DNA from: Boothiomyces macroporosus
Taxonomy: Eukaryota; Chytridiomycota; Chytridiomycetes; Rhizophydiales; Terramycetaceae
NCBI GenBank assembly: GCA_027604185.1
Contig: JADGKB010000173.1
Location: 1-21,305 of the forward strand
Direction of reading: 5' to 3'
Length of the DNA: 21,305 bases
Shown here: positions 16,952-21,305 of the stretch, piece after piece
Numbering within the stretch: position 1 is the first letter of the stretch
Layout of the letters: each line of letters begins with the position of its first letter
Notes under the pieces: model-generated
The model's input: the letters and a program-made list of their open reading frames with translations, nothing else
Database searches by the model: none
What the model was told of the DNA's origin: nothing
Translations under genes and position numbers: made by a program

Positions 16952-17408
16952 TTCTTTCGGCGGAACTGTTTACCAACAACAGTTCCAGTCTCCTTTGAAC
17001 ACACCACTTACCTTTGAAGATATTCTAAAGACTAGCTTCCCAATGGCAGCAATGTCACCATTGGAACAGGTTCCAATCAGCCATTCCCCATCCTTTGGAT
17101 CTATTGGTATGGCTCGTGATCTGTCTGTTACTTCTGCATCTGGCAAAGTAACCAAGAAGAGACGCGAACACTATCTTAACCATCAAGAACTTTTGGCCGA
17201 GGTTGAAGAAAAGAGACGTAGAAATACCGAATCTGCTCGTCGATCTCGTGCTAAAAAGTTGGAAAGAGTTCAAGAATTGGAACGCCTTTTGGCAGAGTCT
17301 GAAAGGGCTCGCCAGGAGATGGCCAAGCAATTGGCAGACCTTGTAGCTGAAAAGCAACAATGGCAAAAGCAGAAGCAAGAGGAATCTCAAGCTACTGAAA
17401 TTTTTTGA
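16935..17408 (+). CDS. GCN4/CPC1-type bZIP transcription factor
   Basis: 157 aa from the first in-frame ATG; the frame stays open upstream to 16722 without an ATG. The N-terminal half is Ser/Thr-Pro-rich (MTPTDSS, FQSPLNTPLTFEDILKT). The C-terminal basic region KRRRNTESARRSRAKKLERV has the invariant N-x7-R spacing and closely resembles GCN4 (NTEAARRSRARK). A coiled coil (about 110-150) follows; it is unusually rich in Glu, Arg and Gln with few zipper leucines (L in LERVQELERLL and QLADL). GCN4/CPC1 factors activate amino-acid biosynthesis on starvation and are controlled translationally by uORFs. An overlapping uORF lies at 16865-16951. The AATAAA signal (17408-17413) overlaps the TGA stop. 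Confidence 0.9.
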   Translation: MTPTDSSFGGTVYQQQFQSPLNTPLTFEDILKTSFPMAAMSPLEQVPISHSPSFGSIGMARDLSVTSASGKVTKKRREHYLNHQELLAEVEEKRRRNTESARRSRAKKLERVQELERLLAESERARQEMAKQLADLVAEKQQWQKQKQEESQATEIF

Positions 17409-17636
17409 ATAAAATCTATTAAATCAAGTTTTTTGATTGGTTCATGCAGTGTTTTATCTCACTCGTTCGTGGGAGTATATCATCCCCTACTTTCGACTAA
17501 CAGATTAGAGATAGTCACCAGCAACTGAATTCAATAAACACCTGATCACTATCCGTTATCACCACTCAACTGGTGTTGGGCTGAAAAACTTTGCCTTGAA
17601 TTTTGTCAAATAAAAACACTGCCGAAAAAACTAATC
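17409..17636 (+). promoter_or_regulatory. Intergenic region bZIP / SH3 membrane protein
   Basis: 228 bp holding the bZIP 3' end (AATAAA at 17408) and the promoter of the next gene. An ATTGG (inverted CCAAT) at about 17437 is the only motif I noted. There is no clear TATA box. Confidence 0.3.
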
Positions 17637-18721
17637 ATGTTCCAGTTCCTACTATTTGGAATGGTATTCCCAAAGTGCATTTCGATTACCGAAACTACGG
17701 TTTGTTCACCATGGTCCAACATGCAGATTGACGTTGATGTTCTCTCAAACGTGTACCAACCGAAAACCACTCTGGATGCGAAAACATGGGAACAGTTACT
17801 TTTACAGTCTACAAACACTGAACAAAAAACGCTATGGCAATCATGGGCGAATTGCTCTTTGGATGACACTGCAGTTATTCCATATTCGCGATCCTACAAC
17901 TGCTTGACCGACATCTTTGTGTTTTCAAAGGAATGTAATCAAGGCAAGACTGCTCCAAGGTTAGAAGATTTTGTATGTCAAAGGTATGGAAATTACCTGC
18001 ATTTGATGGAGACAAATGATAATGTTTGTCCAAAATTGAACCAAGGTTCTCCGTACTACGGCATAATGAATCAACGAAGGCAGAGTATGTGTCAAGCGGG
18101 AGATGTCTGCAAGAAATTCTTGGAGTTGCCTAATTTCACAGGACAGCCAAAAATACCTGGTGTGGACACCGATTCTTCTACTTGCGGCACAGGCACTAGT
18201 GATGCCTACAAAAAGTATTGCTCCTTGAATCCAGGTGAGAGCTGCTGCCTAAACACCAATTCAGAAACATTTTCAGAATCCATCGCAGGTGCTATGAAGA
18301 TGTGGAGTGCTGTAACTAAAACTGGTAAGGGTTATAGTGATATGAATTCTGATAACATTGGAAGCATTCTATTGATATTGGTTGTGGCTGCTTTTTGTAT
18401 ATTGGTAGTTGGCTTAATGGTTGCCAAACTAGTGGCATTGAAAAGAAAGAATGCTCCAACTGAAAACACTTACAAGAATTTGGACTCTCAAAGCTCCAAG
18501 GAAGATACGTTGTTGACCACTGCCCAGCTACTGTATCGAGTTAGATATTCTTACACTCCTCAATTAGATGACGAATTGGAATTGGTTGAGGGTGATGAGA
18601 TTGAAATGGAGAGCATTGATGACAAAGGTAACTGAAACTAATCGTAGGATGGGGTGTTGGAAGAAACATAAAGACCAACAAAAGAGGTACCTGTAGCATT
18701 CGATTCATGGAAAGAATATAA
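17637..18721 (+). CDS. Single-pass membrane protein with cytoplasmic SH3 domain
   Basis: Two exons (17637-18627, 18648-18721) around a 20-nt intron (18628-18647) give 354 aa. It has a signal peptide (MFQFLLFGMVFPKCIS) and a Cys-rich outer domain (about 20-238, with CSPW, NCL, CQRYGNY, SCCLN). A transmembrane helix follows at about 241-266 (GSILLILVVAAFCILVVGL). The cytoplasmic SH3 domain at about 297-354 begins LYRVRYSYTPQLDDELELVEGDEIE, and only removing the intron supplies its central WGVGRN (KGWGVGRNIKTNKRG). Receptor-like proteins of this plan occur in early-diverging fungi; Fus1 and Sho1 are looser functional analogues. A role as surface sensor or adhesion protein feeding a signalling scaffold is inference. 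It converges with the GPCR gene, stops 29 bp apart. Confidence 0.85.
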
Positions 18722-18750
18722 CTTTTTCAAAAACTTTATTCAAAATTACA

Positions 18751-21304
18751 TTATTTACCTTCTCCCAACATTGTCTTTGCAATATGAGCATTTGTCCAAG
18801 GATGGAAATAGTTATCCCAAGACTTTGCATCATCTTCATTCTCATATGTAACTTCAAACTGGTCCTTGTCCAAATAATATCTTCTAGTAAGGTCAGATAC
18901 TTTTTCAACTTTGAATTCTTTCAAGTTTGGTAGTTTCCAGCATTCACCATCGCCTCTCTTTGAAGCAGCTTCATCTTCAAGAGTGAGTTTAGTGAATCTA
19001 CAGAACGATACGAATTCAGGAGTTTCAGAGTGCATCATTCTTGGTTTTGATTCAGAGAACAGTCCTGGTTTACGAAGAATAACTGGAGTGCCAGCTTTTC
19101 CTTTCTTGGCATCCTTTTCTTTGACAGAAATGGCTTCCATCGATGGATTAGTAATGCTATGAGTAGACTTGCTGCCACTCTTTGTGCTTAGAACATTGTC
19201 TTGGACGCAGTGAACTACTTTTAATGAGAATGACGAAACGAGGTTGAAGAATAGCAAGTAAAATACTGCAATCATCTTGATGGCAGCTTTTAATCGGAAT
19301 CCCAAGCCCTCTGATAGCAGAATCGAGATAGCAAACAAAGTAATCTACTATTAAGAAATAGTTACGATAGTAGTATTGTAAATAGCCAGAGTAATTACTC
19401 TAGTTTCGCTGTACTTTGAAGGAATATTTCTAGTCTGGAACGCAATATACAAATTCATTGCAAGAATAATTGCACAATAAACTGATAAGAGCGTTACCAT
19501 CACACTTTGCAAACTTGTTGAAGTTGACGAACAAGTCCAAGCATAAACGCCTTTCATCACCGTAATAGCTGCTGGTTTAGGGGCATCTTTTGCATTCCAA
19601 ATCGCAATGATAATTGCTGGTGGAATACCAAATATAATTCCTCCTATAATCGTTTCGTGTGTTTTCAAGATTCTACTTCTTGGGCGGGTGAAGATTGTGT
19701 AAATTCGGTAATTCTTTATAAACATTAATCCATAGTAAACCGAAAAAGTGATTGGAATAATAATAGAATCAACTGTACAAGTAGTGTTTGTTGGTTTGTT
19801 GAGCATTGTTAATAAATCAAACCAAGTGACAAAGATACAGAATTGCATTGCAAATCCCACAAACACATCTGATGCTCTGATCATTGGTCTATTGCGGTAC
19901 AGGACTATGCCAACAAGTGAGGCAATACTGGTAACAGCACCAACAAAGAATAAGATGATTGCCAGGATACCTAGTCCGTCACCGCTGGTTTGTAAATAGT
20001 CAGCTACAGTTGTTGGGTCGATTGCGTCCGCTGGCTTGTAACTGGCTCCTCCTGGATAGTAGTATGGCTGAATTTGGTATTCTGCGCCATTGGACCACTT
20101 TGATACTTGGACAAGGCTGGCGTCTGCCTGAACATTCATAATCGCGTAGTCCCCGCTTCTGTCGCCGTTCTGGTCCAGAGATATCCTTCCCGTCGTCGTG
20201 TCATGATTTGGGAAGTTAAATGATTGAGGGACTTGCATCTGGCTGTTTAGCTCACCTGCATTAGAGCGGCTTACCATTAGCGAGCTTGGTGACATTGTTT
20301 CCGTTTGCTTTGACCAGAGCATCAAAGCCCAAAAGCGCTAGATCGACGCAGCTGCTGTGGAAATAGCCAAACGGGCCGCTGCTGTTGATCGAAGACACGT
20401 TTGCGCCAGGGTTTCCAACGCCGAGTCTGTTGGCTTTCCAGTAGGCGTCAAAGGCGTCCGACACTGGCCCGTCAGCCCGCTCCAGCGGGAACAGATACGA
20501 GGTGCCGGCATAGGCAGTAGTAGGGACCATTTGCTGCAGCCCGTCGGTTCCGATCCAAAAGTATCCAGCGCCGTAGCAGCCAGCCAGCGTGGCCTGCTGG
20601 ACGATCACCTCGTACTCTGCTGCAAACCCGAAATACACAATGATCCTCGCTTCGGCAGAAATAATTTGCTGTGCGATTTGATTGGCTGCATTTGCGTCCA
20701 CATTCGTTTCCACTAGCTGTCTCGAAAGCACGGTTATGTTATACTGCGACGCGTAATTCAGAAAAGAGGATATGGCTCCATTCCCATAGTCTTCGTCGGT
20801 ATTAATAGTGGCGATTTTGTGCCAGCCGTTGAAAGCAAGGTATTGGGCCATCGTGAGCGTAGCAGCGTTATCGTTGGGGATGGTTCGGAAAAAGTTTGGG
20901 TAGAGCGCTTTCTGTCCCAGAGTCGGATTAGTGGAAGAGCCGCAACACATTGGAATTTGGTAGTTTTGTAGAATCAACGAACTAATAATCGACATTGACG
21001 AGTATCCGGAACCAAAGATAAATATTTCTCCGTCAAGAGCCATATCGAGTGCCTGAGGAATCAACTGCGCCTTGCTTCCATGGTTATTTAGCAGAGTCGG
21101 TACAATTGTTGCGTTTGGGTGTATTAGCGAAGTGTTTTGGTTGAGCTGGCTGATTCTTACAAAGACACCTTCAATTTCATCAGCTAAATCGTTAGTTCCG
21201 TCAAGATAGAACATGAGAATTCCTACCTTGATTTGTATCGTTCCATTAGGAGTGAGACATTTACAAATCCCTAAGAGTAGGGCTATCTGATAGAGCAAAT
21301 TCAT
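18751..21304 (-). CDS. Class C (GABA-B-like) G-protein-coupled receptor
   Basis: Three exons (20275-21304, 19366-20255, 18751-19344) with introns of 19 nt (20256-20274) and 21 nt (19345-19365) give 837 aa. The start is at the window edge but fits a signal peptide (MNLLYQIALLLGICKC). Residues ~22-400 form a type I periplasmic-binding (venus-flytrap) domain: VGILMFYLDG, FGSGYSSMSIISSL, CCGSSTNPTL, FFRTIPND, FNGWHKIATINTDEDYG, FGFAAEYEVI and WIGTDG. Seven membrane helices lie at about 437-462, 470-493, 504-532, 544-565, 592-616, 629-650 and 660-681. The third is followed by NYRIYTIF, as in GABA-B receptors, and introns do not break the helices. There is a 155-aa cytoplasmic tail of unknown fold. 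The receptor probably senses a small extracellular molecule; the ligand is unknown. The sushi and long Cys-rich linkers of animal relatives are absent. Confidence 0.92.
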
Positions 21305-21305
21305 T

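Noticed and set aside
17055..17390. 111-codon - strand ORF
   Set aside because: Antisense of the bZIP coding region; the leucine-rich peptide is the complement of Glu/Lys codons.
20357..20716. 119-codon + strand ORF in GC-richer DNA
   Set aside because: Antisense shadow of the GPCR ligand-binding domain.
1..21305. tRNA, rRNA, snoRNA or CRISPR-like arrays
   Set aside because: I looked for tRNA-like arms and repeat-spacer patterns on both strands and saw none. A small RNA gene without strong sequence hallmarks could still be missed by eye.

Overview
The window looks like nuclear DNA from a flagellated, fungus-like opisthokont (a zoosporic fungus, or a close relative such as an aphelid or rozellid). 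Pointers are an intraflagellar-transport gene (IFT57), a CYC8/SSN6-type TPR corepressor, a GCN4/CPC1-type bZIP factor, a class C (GABA-B-like) receptor, AT-rich sequence, AATAAA poly(A) signals and spliceosomal introns. I cannot name the species from sequence alone.

Layout. 1-2076: 3' part of a hAT DNA transposon, with transposase and a G-rich subterminal tail ending in a probable TIR. 2167-2608 (-): DUF1279/FAM210-like mitochondrial protein. 2757-3065 (+): small two-finger C2H2 protein. 3077-5943 (-): RFC1, the clamp-loader large subunit. 6051-7131 (-): HDHD5/CECR5-type HAD protein. 7155-8478 (+): IFT57. 8522-9787 (-): mitochondrial Phe-tRNA synthetase. 9869-10522 (+): mitochondrial GrpE. 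10552-12292 (-): CYC8/SSN6. 12342-13895 (+): TBL1/SIF2 WD40 corepressor. 14086-15293 (+): Osh4-like oxysterol-binding protein. 15294-15945: unresolved. 15946-16254 (+): small Q/S/N-rich protein. 16935-17408 (+): GCN4-like bZIP with an overlapping uORF and an upstream GCN4/AP-1 site. 17637-18721 (+): single-pass membrane protein with a cytoplasmic SH3 domain. 18751-21304 (-): class C GPCR.

The striking property is gene structure. Splicing by homology restores complete frames in every conserved multi-exon gene only if introns are 19-23 nt long. I count 44 such introns by hand: eight of 19, twenty-two of 20, nine of 21, four of 22 and one of 23 nt. They start GT, usually carry a TAAY-like branch motif about 5-9 nt before the end, and end AG. 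In RFC1 they isolate an ATG-only first coding exon, a 24-nt exon and a 7-nt micro-exon that together encode the PIP-like N-terminus. In CYC8 one intron position holds 110 nt that divides exactly into five consecutive intron-like units (22, 22, 25, 21, 20 nt), every border reading AG|GT. This looks like a stack of minimal introns with zero-length exons, or a recursively spliced intron, and is the strongest candidate for something undescribed.

The genome is also extremely compact. Divergent start codons lie 23, 49 and 81 bp apart. Convergent stops lie 11-43 bp apart, and the AATAAA signal often overlaps the stop codon itself. Functionally the window is mostly housekeeping: replication, mitochondrial translation and protein import, corepression, sterol transport. 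It also has two surface-signalling genes at the right end and a stress/amino-acid-type bZIP regulator.
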